Positions 46,612 to 58,278 of a DNA stretch of 64,000 nucleotides are shown here, in pieces; position 1 is the first letter of the stretch, and every line of letters starts with the position of its first letter. The DNA is taken from assembly GCA_038502055.1 (NCBI GenBank), contig JAXRKN010000035.1:186001-250000 (forward strand), in the 5' to 3' direction. Origin of the DNA: Tanytarsus gracilentus. Taxonomy: Eukaryota > Arthropoda > Insecta > Diptera > Chironomidae. The notes beneath the pieces are model-generated. The model made no database searches. It saw nothing but the letters and a program-made list of their open reading frames with translations, and was not told the origin of the DNA. Made by a program: the position numbers and the translations under genes.

Positions 46612-46784
46612 TTTATTTAAAAGAGTTTAATAAAAATTTTGAAGATTTGAAATTCTTCAAATTTAAATTTCAAGGTTTTGAATTGTAAACTGTCAAAATT
46701 ATTTACTTAGTCAGCAAAATTTAAAAAACGTGGTATAAAAAAGTTTGCACTTGAAAATTCGCTGCCAGTCGCGCTTTAGAAACT

Positions 46785-48523
46785 ATGAAAATAATTAAAA
46801 CTTTTTTTCTGCTTGGTGAGATTTAAAATTTTGATGAAAATTATTTTAATTAATTTTTTGTCAGCTTTTGTGCAGAAAACTCTCCCACAAAGTGAGTCTG
46901 AGTCTGACTCGCTGGAGATAACAATTCCTCAGCTAATTTTTTTGCCTGAAGAATCTTTTATTGATCGACCGCCGAGAAGAAATGCTCCACCAAGAAGAAA
47001 TTTCAACTATTATCAAGTCGAGCGACCGCCATCGGAATTTTTACCATTCCAAGGTCCATATCCAGGACAGTTTCCATACCCGCCTCCAAATTTTCCGCCT
47101 TTTCCACCGCCTGCAACGCCAGCTCCTGCACCACCGCCAGCTCCTCAACTTCCCATTCCTCCTCACATCCATGGACCTCAACTTTTGCACGGTTTATTTC
47201 ACTTAATAAGTTCAATTTTGGATCGAACTGGAGCCAATGATCGAGTCATCATCGTTAATGTGTAAATTTTTATTCTAATAATTTTAAAACAGTTTTTAAA
47301 TTTGATTAAATTTTTAGGCCTTCACCAGGTTCGCCAGGTCCAGCACCTCCCGCAACGCCGTAAGATTTTGAAATAAATTAAAAAATTCAATTTTTAAATT
47401 TAATTTTAATTTTTTTAGAGCGCCACCAGCAACTCCGTAAATTTATTTTCATCAGAGATGGACAATTACACATTAATCGAGTAAAAATTAGATTACAAAA
47501 AATTTTAACTCAATTTTCATACAAAATTCATAAAATTTACCATTTAAATTACATCAAATGTATTTTTTGTAATTGTCCATCTCTGGTTTTCATAATATTT
47601 GAATTTCTTTAATTTAAATTATTTTTAGAGCGCCACCTGCAACTCCGGCACCGCCAGCGACACCGTAGTTAATTCTTTAACTAACTTTAACTTTTGTTTA
47701 AATTTAAATTATTTTCAGAGCACCACCGGCCACTCCAGCACCACCTGCAACACCGTAAGTTCATTCTTAAAAAAGTTTAATTTTATTTTTATAAATTATA
47801 ATTTTCAGAGCTCCACCAGCAACACCGTAAATTTATTTTCATTATATTTCAGAGATGGCCAATTACAAAAAAATAGCAAAAATTTTACGTTAATTTAATT
47901 CTGGAAAATATCATGAATTTTGCATTAAAATATAATTTTTATTCGATTACCTTGTAATTGCCCATCTCTGTAAAATTTAATTTTTTTAAATTTAAATTAT
48001 TTTTTTAGTGCACCACCGGCCACTCCGGCACCACCTGCGACACCGTAATATTTTTCTCAACCCTTTTGAATTATTTAAATTTCTTTAAAATCTTTAAAAA
48101 AAATTACAGAGCACCACCAGCGACACCAGCACCGCCTGCAACTCCCGCACGTAATTTAAAATTAATTAATTAATTAATTTGAACAATTAATTATTTTATT
48201 ATTTTCAGCAACTCCTCCACCTGAGGAAGATGGAAATTGTCCAAGTTGCGTGATGGGATTGAAAAATTCGAATAAATCTCCAACTTATGACAAATGGAAA
48301 CTCATTAATCTGAATGTTAAGAAAAATGCACCAACTGATGGTAAAAAAAATATTTTTAAATGAATTTTAAATAATGAAATTAATATTTTTAGGTAATTGC
48401 CCTGGAAATAGAGTGAAGCGTATTTTTGATGGATCAATTTTGGACGTTCCTAATGTTTGCTGTTGCGAGCCTACCGGAAATCCTCAATATCCAAATAATC
48501 CTCCAACTGGATTGCCCGAATAA
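46785..48523 (+). CDS. Secreted proline-rich protein with microexon array and cysteine-rich tail
   Basis: Eleven exons: 46785-46815, 46865-47261, 47318-47359, 47419-47436, 47629-47664, 47719-47754, 47809-47826, 48009-48044, 48110-48150, 48209-48340 and 48393-48523, all with AG/GTAA-type borders. Signal peptide MKIIKTFFLLAFV, acidic Ser/Glu stretch, Pro-rich region (PPPNFPPFPPPATPAPAPPP), then a repeated APPATP spacer made only by microexons. The C-terminus (GNCPSC to VCCCEP and PPTGLPE) is homologous to the small secreted protein at 53006-53403, with a conserved phase-1 intron. Function unknown; the layout suggests an extracellular matrix or secretion protein. A TATA-like TATAAAAA lies at 46734. 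The exon model relies on splice motifs and protein homology. Confidence 0.75.
47453..47585. mobile_element. hAT-like MITE in microexon-array intron
   Basis: Starts CAGAGATGGACAATTACA and ends TGTAATTGTCCATCTCTG, 133 bp. Flanks ATTTTCAT and GTTTTCAT match at 7 of 8 positions. It lies in the intron between the 18 nt and first 36 nt microexons. Confidence 0.85.
47850..47970. mobile_element. hAT-like MITE in microexon-array intron
   Basis: Starts CAGAGATGGCCAATTACA and ends TGTAATTGCCCATCTCTG, 121 bp. Flanking 8-mers TTATATTT and TAAAATTT agree at 6 of 8. Sits between the second 18 nt microexon and the next 36 nt one. Confidence 0.8.
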
Positions 48524-48867
48524 ATTTGAGAGTTTTTAAAAGGTTTTCTAATTTTTTTAAAAAATTTTCTAATTTTTTTAATTCTGTAATTTAATTTTTT
48601 TATTTAATAAACTTTAACATCTAAAAAAATTATTTTTAAAAACAATTTTAATTTTTTAATAAACTTGAACTTGAAAAAAATTATCATGGCACTCACAATT
48701 TTATCAACAATTGCCTCCAACAAAAAAGTGTTTTTGAATTATTGTGAAAATATTTTTAGTTTATTTGAGTTCGTTTCAATGAAACTTTTAAATACTAAAA
48801 TTTTGTTGTACTAAAACCATAAAATTGCAAAAAAAACACCAAAAATTCATGGAAAAAATTATTTTTA

Positions 48868-50810
48868 TTAATTTTTCTTCTTCTCATCATTTTCTTTCTT
48901 TTTGAAAATTTTACACAAAATCTTTCTCAAAACTAATAAACTAACGAAAGTTAACACAGCGCTTAAAGCTAAAAATGTCAAATAAACGTCAAAAGAGTTT
49001 AATTCAAAATAATTCAGTTGATTTCCAGAATGTCTCAAGTGAGAAGCTCCATTGTATTTTAGTGCATAGTCAGTCCAATAAACAACTGACAATTTAGGAG
49101 TCAATGGTCTTTCCTTAAACAGTGTTGATGCTTTTAAAGCATTTTCTTTATATTTTGGATTATTTAAAAGTTCTTCGATGGCTGAAGTAATTTTTTCTTC
49201 TGTGACGTCATCGAAGTCAAGTTTCAAGCCATAACCACGAGAAATTGCATTGGCAATGTTCATGTGTTGATCTCCAAACATTGGAATTCCAAGAACTGGT
49301 ACGCCTGAAACTTCCGCTTCATAGAAACTTAAGAGTCCGCCGTGAGTTATAAAAAGTCGAACGTTCGGATGCGCAAGAATGTCTCGCTGTTTTAGCCATT
49401 TAGCGATTTTCACATTTTGTGGTTTATTTGGCAGCGTTTCATTTTCATATTTCCAAATCACTTTTTGTTTTAATTTGCTGAAAGCTGCAACAAAAGCTTC
49501 TCGTTGTTTTTCATCCCAGTCAGTGCCTTGCACGATCGAACCCATTGTGAATAAAATCAAGCCATGCTCTGCTGAGTCTAAGAATTTTTGGAGTTTACTT
49601 TTTAACGGATTCGCTTGCTTGACGTGAATGCCACCAATGTCGATCATGTTCGGGAGTCTCGGTGTCGATCCAAATGCAGGCGTGTGACGATTAATAAAAA
49701 CTATTGATGAATTTTTCAAAACATCTTTGAATGAATTTTTAGCGTGCGGGAAATATTTTTGATAAAGTCGCTTTTGGTTTGGAAGATGAAAAAATTCGTA
49801 TAAGAACATTTCTATTTGAGAATTTAAGACATTCCAAAATCGTTGTTTAAAAGTCATTTCAGTGGTGAAGTCGAGAAATGCGTTTGGGACGTAAGAAAGT
49901 GGAGATTTGCTGGAAATAAAATAAAATTAATTAAATGAAGGTGAAACAGTGGTTTATAAATTTTTAGAATCGTATAAAAAATTATAAAATGGTATAAAAA
50001 ATTATAAAATGAAATAAAAATTGTATAAAAATTCATAAAATGATATAAAAATTTATAAAATGGAATAAAAAAATATAAAATGGTATAAATTTTTTTAAAA
50101 TGTTAAAAAATTTAAACAACTGTTCGCAATTCGTAAAATTTTTTCTTTAAATATAAAAATAATTTCACTCACTTCGAAGTCATTCTGTCGATTAAATGAA
50201 TCGATGGGTATGTTGTGTAGGTGATTAAAACGCATTGAAAAACTTCAGCCAAGCCCTAAAATTTATTAAAAATCAATTTTTTTCTCATTAAATTCAGGGA
50301 CATAAATAATTCAAACTCACCATCAATGCCTCAAAATGAGTGTTTTCAATTATGCATGCATTAAAGGTTTTTCCACTTTCGATTAGTTCAATTACATTTG
50401 GATGAGTCATGACATGGTTGACAGTGTCTTCTGATGATTCGTATAAAAATTTCATTCCACCTACGATTGGAAGTTTTTCAAATTCGAAAAGATTGAGGAA
50501 ACTCGAAGCTTTTGCTGAAAGAATTAAAATTATTTAAAAATTCTTTAATTTTTAAATTTTTACCATTTCCAAACTCAAAATCACCATCAGCTATGCTGAC
50601 ATCTTTAAAGAAATGAAGTTCTTCCTTTTGAGGACGTGGCGAGATCACCGTGACATTATGAAAAAATTCCGCTAAACTTTTCATGATTGTTTCACCAATA
50701 ACGAAATGTGATCTCGAGTCAAACGGCAACACACCGAGCACTTCAATTGTTCTCGCATTTAATGGAGTTAAAGAGGAAGAAAATAAAATAAAAATTGCCA
50801 AAAACTTCAT
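48868..50810 (-). CDS. UDP-glycosyltransferase (insect UGT)
   Basis: Minus-strand exons 50564-50810, 50321-50514, 50173-50255 and 48868-49909 give 521 residues. The start MKFLAIFILFSSSLTPLNA is a signal peptide; an upstream in-frame ATG at 50936 would destroy it, so 50810 is preferred. The N-terminal acceptor domain includes SHFVIGETI, with the probable catalytic His. The C-terminal UGT signature reads FITHGGLLSFYEAEVSGVPV, then GIPMFGDQHMNIANAISRGY. A membrane helix near the C-terminus (VYLTFLALSAVLTFVSLLVL) and a lysine-rich tail ending KKKN are typical of ER-anchored UGTs. It transfers a sugar from a UDP donor to small lipophilic compounds. Confidence 0.92.
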
Positions 50811-51639
50811 CGTTTGAAAGCAAAATAGAAACTGAAAAAGATTTTGAGTGATAAAAAATTTATCGATAAAATTTAATCTGAGGTTGATAAAAAATTTATT
50901 TTGTAACCATATCTTTGGAGTTTTGAGTTGAAACAATTTTAAGTTATTAATTTTTTATGATTTTTGTTAGATCTTAAATTAATTAGTTTAAATTAGGACT
51001 TTCAATTAAATGAGTTGATTTATAAAGATGCAGCGAAGGTCATGAAACCGGTCATGATTGGACAGTCTAAAAACACCTTAAGACCTTTTTATGCGAAAGA
51101 TAGAAATAATGAAGAGAGTTTTGTAAAAATGTTATGTTAATTAATGATTTAAAAAAATTCAATAAGTTCAAAAAAATCCGTTAAATTAAATTTCAAAAAA
51201 TTATACGTTAAATTTATTTTAAAAAAACTATCCGTTAAATTTTATATCAAAATTTGTAACCTCTAAAATCTCTCAAAACATTTTTATCAAAATTCCCTTC
51301 AATTAAAGTTTGCAGTGTCGATTAATCGATGTGTCATGCTTTCATTCAACATTGATTGTGTTCAATCACGTCTATCAAAAGCTGAAACATTTCATCATGA
51401 ACAAACGCTCTAAAATCAACGATGCATATCGAAATTTCTTACAACACCTCTGTATCGCGCGTAGAACAAATTGACAATCGACCATAAAAAGAAAACGTAC
51501 CGACGGTGGTAGCGACGTTGGGCAATCTCTTAACAAATTTTTTGGATATAAAATCTCTGCATTTCGCTTCAATTGGCAGATCAAGTTGAGACTTCAAACA
51601 ATTAACAGTAAAGCAAAATAAAATCTTATTTAATTTAGA
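50811..51639. other. Intergenic region
   Basis: Region between the divergent UGT (minus) and the His-rich gene (plus). AT-rich on the UGT side, more balanced at 51290-51600 where the His-rich gene's promoter and 5' UTR probably lie. No gene, MITE or repeat recognised. Confidence 0.5.
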
Positions 51640-52525
51640 ATGAGAGCGTGGCAAGTTCTTGTGTGTTTAGTTCTGTTGCAAGTTGCAGCATCAACTGCTT
51701 ACACTTTCTACATCGATCATTCTCATGAGTCATACGTAAGTCGTCATGAAGGCGATGATGATCAATCGACTGACTTAGAAACAGCTGCTTCGGATAAGAA
51801 AGAATCTTCGTCTGGATTTGAGGAAGATGGCGGATCTGAGCACGGTGCCGATCACTACTCGAAAGGTGGCAAGAAGGGAGGTGAAGGTCACTCGAAGAAA
51901 CACTCATGGGATAAGAAAGAAAAAGGATCACATCACAAGGACGAACATTCAGGTCATGACGAGGAAGAAGGTGGACATAAAAAATCGAGCTACGATGAAG
52001 GCGACAGTCACTCAGAACATCACGATGAAGCCAAGAAGAAGAAGGAGGGCAAACATGGACACAAGAAATTCCACAAGAAAGGATCAAAGACCACTGGATA
52101 TCACAAGAAAGCCAACAAGGATGAATACCATAAAGAACACAAATTCTACGATGATGAACACAAAGAAGGCAAACACAAGAAATACGGAAGCAACCACGAA
52201 GATCATCATGAAGAGGAAGGCAAACATAAGAAGGGCGGTCACTCCGAAGAGGGACACAAAGAAGGCGGAAACAAGAAGAAAGGAGGTTCAGAGAAAGGAC
52301 ATTTCGATGAGGACAAGAAAGGATACAACAGCAAGAAAGGTCACGAGTCTCATCACTCACATCATGAGAAACATGGCAAGAAAGGAGGCAAGAAGGGCGA
52401 ATCTAAACACGGTGAGACATTTCAAATTTTATGGTATTAATAAAATTTAATTATTTTTATATCTTCTTATAGGTTTCAGCTCAGGCGGTGGACATGGTGG
52501 CGACGATAAGGGCGACGATCATTAA
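51640..52525 (+). CDS. Secreted His/Lys/Gly-rich low-complexity protein
   Basis: Exons 51640-52411 and 52473-52525 give 274 residues. Signal peptide MRAWQVLVCLVLLQVAASTA, then YTFYIDHSHESYVSRHEGD and a long stretch very rich in His, Lys, Gly, Glu and Asp with repeated GKHKK, KKGG and HHEE units. Insect proteins of this composition are often annotated as histidine-rich glycoprotein-like or cuticle-associated, but no enzymatic domain is present and the role is unknown; metal or water binding is a guess. GC content is higher than in the neighbours because of codon choice. The opposite strand carries a 241-codon open frame, a composition shadow. AATAAA at 52603. Confidence 0.85.
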
Positions 52526-52935
52526 ACTTTCTCCATCAACTTACTTACTTTTAATTCTCATTGAAAAAATATCTCGCAAAAGCGTATGAGGCAAAAAAAT
52601 TGAATAAAATTCGCAAATATTTTCCATAAAAAATTTAAAAAAAGTTTTTTTACTAAATTTATATTTTAAAAAAAACATCCACATTCCAATTCTTGATTTC
52701 TCTTTCACTATTTTGCACTTGACTTTGCAATTTCGTTAACAAGTTTTAACGACCACGTGGAAAGCAAATAAACCCAACTAAATTGCACTAAAGTTCGTGC
52801 TAACGAAATTTCAGGCATCTAAACCTTGAATTATTTTTCTTTAACAAACAATTATGAACTTAAAATTTTATGAAGTCACGACTTCGTGATCCATGAGGCA
52901 AAAAATTCTCCTTCAATTTTTTTCATTTCAACTCC

Positions 52936-52972
52936 TATAAAAGCAAACATTTTCAACCAGAAAGTCATCAGT
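52936..52972 (+). promoter_or_regulatory. TATA box and initiator of the small cysteine-rich gene
   Basis: TATAAAAG at 52936-52943, followed about 30 bp later by TCATCAGTCAGT containing the arthropod initiator TCAGT. The spacing is what is expected for a TATA-plus-Inr promoter, 36 bp before the ATG at 53006. Confidence 0.7.
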
Positions 52973-53005
52973 CAGTTTTTTTAACTTTCTACAACTTTAA
53001 TCAAG

Positions 53006-53403
53006 ATGAATTCATTAACAATTTTGATCTTTTCGGGAGTCATCGCTGTTGTCTTCAGTGGCGGTCCAATTTTCTCGCCAGAACCAGAAGAACCAGAAGA
53101 ACCTGGAAATTGCCTAAATTGTGCTACCGGTCAACTTAATCCAAATCAAAATGATGCTTTCGCTAAATATAGACAGAAAAATTGCGAAGCCAAGAAAAAT
53201 GGGCCACCTACCGGTGAGATTTTGGTTTAATTAATTAGTTTTTTTAAATAACTTTTTATTTTAAAGGAAATTGTAAGGGTAACCGAACTCCACGTTATTT
53301 CGATGGTTCAAAATGCTCTCCCCCAGTTGAGAATATTTGCTGCTGTGAGCCCGATAATAATAAATTCTATGACAAATTCCCACCAACAGGAAAACCTGAA
53401 TAG
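53006..53403 (+). CDS. Small secreted cysteine-rich protein
   Basis: Exons 53006-53213 and 53267-53403 give 114 residues. Signal peptide MNSLTILIFSGVIAVVFSGG, acidic Pro/Glu spacer (SPEPEEPEEPG), then a cysteine-rich domain: GNCLNC, KNCEAKK, GNCKGNR, RYFDGSKC, ENICCCEP and final PPTGKPE. The domain and its phase-1 intron match the C-terminus of the proline-rich protein at 46785-48523. Nine cysteines are visible in the mature part. Function unknown. Its TATA/Inr promoter suggests regulated high-level expression. Confidence 0.85.
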
Positions 53404-53685
53404 ATTTTTGATTTTTTCTTTATGAAAATTTTTCATCTATTTTTGATTGAAATTTTGGCAAATAATAAATTGAGAAAATAAAATTTTGTGTGCACAAAAA
53501 AATTAAAGTTTTATTTTTATTATACGGAAAAATTAAAAATAATTTCTCATTTTTTCAGAGTGTTCGAATAATCAATTTTTTTAAAAATCTTGATAAAATG
53601 ACATCAAAAAAATTAATTAAACCCTAGATTGAGATCTCAATTAACAAAATTAAAATTCAATTCCGCAGTCAAGTTTCATTCAACC

Positions 53686-55200
53686 ATGAAAGAAGTTTTC
53701 ATCGCCTTTTCTCCAATTTACAAAAATTTCAAACTTTCGGGATTTTTAATTTACGAAATTTCTCAGAATGGAATTAAATTTTCGTTGAAAAAGATTTTTC
53801 AAGTTTTAGCGATGAATTTTTTAATTTTAATTTTGTTTTATTATCGACTGAAATATCCTGAGGATTATTTCTTGCAAGGATCGCCGGTGTCTAAAAACAC
53901 TTTAGCTCTTTCTTATTTATTTCCTCAAATTTTTTATGACTGCATTGTGATTTTGTTTGTGATTTATAGAAATGAATTTTACGGAATGATTAAAAGCTTG
54001 GAGAGAATTAATCAAAAGGTAATTAATGAGAAAATTAAATAAAAAATTGATATTAAAAATTTATTTTTAAAGAAGTTTTTCAATTTTTTGAATGAAATCA
54101 AATTTTTAGTCTTGTCCAAAAAAAACGGGAAATTTTTAGTTTTGTCCAAAAAAAACGGGAAATTTTTACAAAATTTGAAAATTTATTTTTCCTCATTAAA
54201 TTAAAAAAGTTAAAAAATTTAATTAAACTAAAAATAATTAAATAATTAAATTAAAATCTTTAATTAAATTCTTTAATTAAATTTTTTGTTTCAGCTTTCA
54301 ACTCACAAAATTTTCATCGACTACAAAAAATTCAAAAATTATTCAATTAAAATTTTAATTTTTAGCTTTTTAATTTCTTCAATTTTTTTAATTGCTCCAT
54401 GGATTGTTTTTAAAATTTACAGCAGTTTGGGAGCTGTCGAAAGTTTGACTGTCACTTTTGTCACTGTCATTCTTTATTTTGCCTCAAATTTTACTTTAAC
54501 TTCAACCTTTTTAGTTTTAGTTGTTCGAGAATATTTTAAAATTATCAACAAAATTTTAACTAAAAATTCATCAAAAGAAATTTTCAAAATTCATCTTGAA
54601 ATTTCTGAATTTATTTCATCATTCAATAAAATTTTTACAATTCCTCTCGGATTTTTTCTTTATTTAAATCTTCTTGTGACAACTTTTGCAATCTACGAAG
54701 TTTACGATGTCCTAACCTCAATCAATCATCGATCAACATCTCAAGTCGTAATCAGCTTCGGATTTTTCTTCACAAATTTTTTGTATTTCTCAATAATTCA
54801 AATATTTTTGTTTTGCTGTAATTCTGCATGGAACGAGCAGAAAAAATCTGTCAATGCAATTGGAAGGAAGAAAATTTTTAAAGATTCTAAACAAAATTTA
54901 ATGGCGCTGCTTCAGTTTCAAAGCACAGAGAATAAATTTTCTTGGGGTTTATTTGATCTGGATATGAAATATTTTAATACGGTGAGTCGAAAATTTTTGG
55001 TTTTATAATTTTTTAATTAAATTGGAATTTTAAACACAATTAAACTTAAATTTCCAACTGTTATAAAAATTTAAAAGTTTTTTATTTTTGCTTCTCTATT
55101 ATTTTTTTAACTCAGTTTGTAATTTTTCTTGTAGGGTCTCGCAACAATGGCTTCATATTTAATTATCATGATTCAATTTAATGGAATGGACAAGAATTGA
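53686..55200 (+). CDS. Gustatory receptor 1
   Basis: Exons 53686-54018, 54295-54981 and 55135-55200 give 361 residues with several hydrophobic helices. The C-terminal exon has GLATMASYLIIMIQF, a form of the insect gustatory receptor TYhhhhhQF signature with Ser for Thr. The family has seven transmembrane helices with an inverted topology and forms ligand-gated channels on sensory neurons. Phase-0 introns before the last helix match family practice. Start 53686 (MKEVFIAFSPIYKNFKLSGF) aligns with that of the neighbouring paralog; an in-frame upstream codon at 53629 is not needed. Confidence 0.85.
54101..54160 (+). repeat. Two-copy 30 bp tandem duplication in Gr1 intron
   Basis: Two consecutive 30 bp units carrying TTGTCCAAAAAAAACGGGA, differing at one base, in the first intron of the first gustatory receptor. 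Confidence 0.85.
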
Positions 55201-55474
55201 ACTTAACGTGGATTTTAATCGATTATATTAAACATATGCGAGGTTCATTATGTAAATTTATATTCACTGACTGAATTATACTTTAGCCATCAATTAGAAT
55301 TATACTCAATCAATTAGAATTAATGTCTAATAAATTACAAAAACTCATAAATTACCACAAAATTCACATCAAATCCAAATTAAAGTCTTGTAAATTAATT
55401 AGGCCAATATTTAATTTTTTCGTTTATTTTAATATTTCGATAATTTTTTTTTTCATTTCTAAGTCGTTGGCATC

Positions 55475-57021
55475 ATGGATAAAATCTTATTCGCATTCAG
55501 TCCAATTTATAAAACTTTTAAATTTCTTGGATTTCTTCCGCTAAAAATTAGCGTTGGTAGAAGTGAAATTTCAGCTTTAGGCATCGTCTACTCAATCATT
55601 ATCAACCTTTATTTAATTTATTTTCTCTCTTTGAGGATAAAATACCCGGAAGATCAACACATTGCTGGTTCTCAGCTCTCCAAAGCGACTTTAATAATTT
55701 TACAAGTGTTTATGATTATTTTTTATGATCTTGTAATTTTTTCGTGCATTTGGAATCGGTGGAAATTTGTGGAATTGATGAGAATTTTCGCGAAATTTAA
55801 TCGAAAGGTTAGAAATTAATTTTTAAATGAATTTAAATTATTTTTTAGATTTTTGAATTGATTGAGAAAAATGAATTATTTTTATTTAGTTAATTAAAAA
55901 TTTTACTTAATTTAATTAATTATTTTTAACTAATTAATAAAATAATTATTTTTTTCAAGCTTCTCAATCACAAAATAAAAATCAATTTTATTCGCTTCAA
56001 AAAGTTCTCAAAACTTTCGATTCTCGGTGCTTTTTCCTACACTGCAATTTTCTTACCTGGCATAGTAATTTTGATGCTTAATTCCGTCGAACTTTTCAGC
56101 AATGAATTTTGGTTTGGAACGTCAACGATGTTCGTCCTTTTTACATCGACAATTTTCATCTCAACCACTTGTTTCTTAATTTTGGTCATTCGAGAATATT
56201 TTCGAATCTTAAACGAAATTTTAGCTGAAAATAATTCGAAAGAAATTTTCAATCTTCATTTGCAGCTTTGTGAAGTCATTCCGACATTTAACAAAATTTT
56301 CGCGATTCCGATGGGATTTTTTGAATATTTCAACGCACTTTGCACGACTTTTGCGCTTTACGAAATTTACGATTTAAATACGACTGAAAGAACGGAAAAT
56401 CAATTTTGGTTCAGCGTTATATTTTTGATTCTAATTCTTCACGTCGCTTTTGCTATTGTTGGATTCATAATTTGCTGCAGTTTAACGATTAGTGAGATTA
56501 AGAAAAGTTTAAAGGTTTTGAAACCATTTAAGGATAAAATTGAAGATTTAAAGAAAAATCAAGTTAAATTTCTTCAACTTCAATCGGTGGATGAAAAGTT
56601 TTCGTGCGGATTGTTCGAATTTAATCTTAAAACTTGCTTTGAGGTGAGAAAAAATGTAAATATGATTAAAATTTGAAGCTTTTTCAAATTTTGAACTTGA
56701 GAATTTAATTTTTCAACCTTAAAATTTAATTTTTGAACTTTAGAATTTAATTTTTGAACTTTATATTTTAGAATTTAAATTTTGAACTTTAGAATTTAAT
56801 TTTTGAACTTAAGAATTTAATTTTTGAACTTAAGAATTTAATTTTTGAACTTCACAATTTAATTTTTAAAATATTTTCAAAAAAGATATGAGTTACAAAT
56901 CATTAAATATTTTTTTTGTAATAATAAATTTTTCTATTTTCAGAGCCTTGGCATGATCACTTCCTATCTAGCAATTTTAATCCAATTCAACATGATTGAC
57001 TCGAACAAAAATTCGAACTAA
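55475..57021 (+). CDS. Gustatory receptor 2
   Basis: Exons 55475-55807, 55960-56643 and 56944-57021 give 364 residues. Starts MDKILFAFSPIYKTFKFLGF, colinear with its tandem neighbour 275 bp upstream. C-terminal exon SLGMITSYLAILIQF carries the Gr signature, again with Ser in place of Thr. Introns are in the same phase-0 positions as the upstream gene. The ligand cannot be predicted. A tandem repeat of a TTTTTGAACTTnAGAATTTAA-type unit fills intron 2. Confidence 0.85.
56692..56860 (+). repeat. Short tandem repeat in Gr2 intron 2
   Basis: About seven units of 20-25 bp, of the form GAATTTAATTTTTGAACTT with small changes. Related TTGAACTTTAAATTT runs occur in the ABC transporter introns near 8085-8160. 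Confidence 0.8.
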
Positions 57022-57176
57022 ATAAAATAAAATATTTCAAATAAGAATCGTTTTATGATAATGTAAAATAAATACAAGTTTAACTTCCTCATTTTGACAA
57101 TTTCCGAAACTTTTTCAACCACTTTAAATTTAACCTTAAATTATAACATTCAAGCTTCAATAATTGTGAAGAGTTG

Positions 57177-58221
57177 ATGAAGTTTAAATTCGATATGAAA
57201 TTCTTCTGGTTGGCAATTTTCTGGAGTTATTTATTTCCTGGAATTTTTGCAGACACATCCCAAAACGTGACGCCAGTGACAACAACAAAAAAAATGGTTG
57301 GAAGATTGAACACAACAACAGTGAGCTCGGGAATAATTAGAGATGGTGTGACAGGAGAAAATTCAGGTAAGAATTTTTAATTTAAAATTTTTTACAGACA
57401 AAATTATCTAAGTTCAAAATTTGAACAACTGAAGTTTTTAAGTTCTAAATTTGAACACTTGAAGTTCAAAGTTTTAAAATTTTAAATTTCTAAATTCAAA
57501 ATTTCTAGATTTTTCATCGACACCACCAAATAATCCAAGAATGGGTTCTCAACCATCAACAATTCTCGACTTTCCATCCACAACTTTATCAATTTCCCAA
57601 AGTTCATCTCAGTCAACAAACCATCCTTCTGCCAAAGCTTTAGTTTCTGACTCAACCACGACTTTCTCGAGCACCCTCGAGCCAACAACATTTGACTATC
57701 AAAAATCAGATTCTTCACTCAACTTTAATCCACCTTACAACTGCTCAAAAGTCAAAGATGACCTCAACGGCGATCTCTCATATTGCTGCAGTGTTCCACG
57801 CCTCTCAGTCTCATCCGACGTTTATTTCGATTGTCAAAATTATTGCGATAAACTTCAAAAGTACGACGATAAATGTTGCATGATGTCTTGCTGCTTCAGC
57901 AAAACCGGAATAATTGTCAACAAGAATTTCAACGTTGAATTTTTCCGGCAATCGTTGATGTACTTCGTTTTTGGTGACACAGTGTGGGGTGACGTCATAA
58001 ACGATTCGGTTGATTTCTGCCATGAAAGAGCATTGAGTGAAAATGTTTACAACAACAACACGATTGACTGTGACGCAATTCCATTCCACGCTTACAAAGT
58101 CATTGACTGCGTTTACGCGAGAAATTATCAAAATTGTCCGATCATCGATTGGAACTTGACGGAGTTGGATTTTTGCGATGGGACGGAAAAATATGTCGAA
58201 GAATGTTTGGAGTGGGCGTAA
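57177..58221 (+). CDS. Secreted cysteine-rich protein, Plus-C OBP-like
   Basis: Exons 57177-57366 and 57509-58221 give 300 residues. A signal peptide (MKFFWLAIFWSYLFPGIFA) follows the start; ATG 57195 is an equally good start. Residues 30-130 are Ser/Thr/Pro-rich and probably O-glycosylated. The cysteine-rich part has YNCSKVKDDLNGDLSYCCSV, DCQNYC, DKCCMMSCCF, FFRQSLMYFVFGDTVWGDVI, VDFCHERA, DCVYARNYQNC, FCDGTEKY and EECLEW. The CC-P-L...C pattern recalls Plus-C odorant-binding proteins of mosquitoes, but the long Ser/Thr linker is unusual and the assignment is tentative. Antisense open frames here are shadows. Confidence 0.7.
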
Positions 58222-58278
58222 AAAATTAAATAAATAATTTAAAATAATTTTTAATGTTCACTTTGAGTTCTCGATTTA

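Larger units (their letters stand above)
47419..48150 (+). repeat. Tandem array of 18/36 nt proline-alanine microexons
   Basis: Six duplicated exons, 18, 36, 36, 18, 36 and 41 nt, each opening with (A or T)GC-NCC-ACC and closing ACTCC or ACACC before GTAA. Except for the last they are in symmetric phase 2, so any number keeps the frame. Each adds one or two APPATP units. Introns are 54-200 bp; two hold hAT-like MITEs. Confidence 0.75.
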
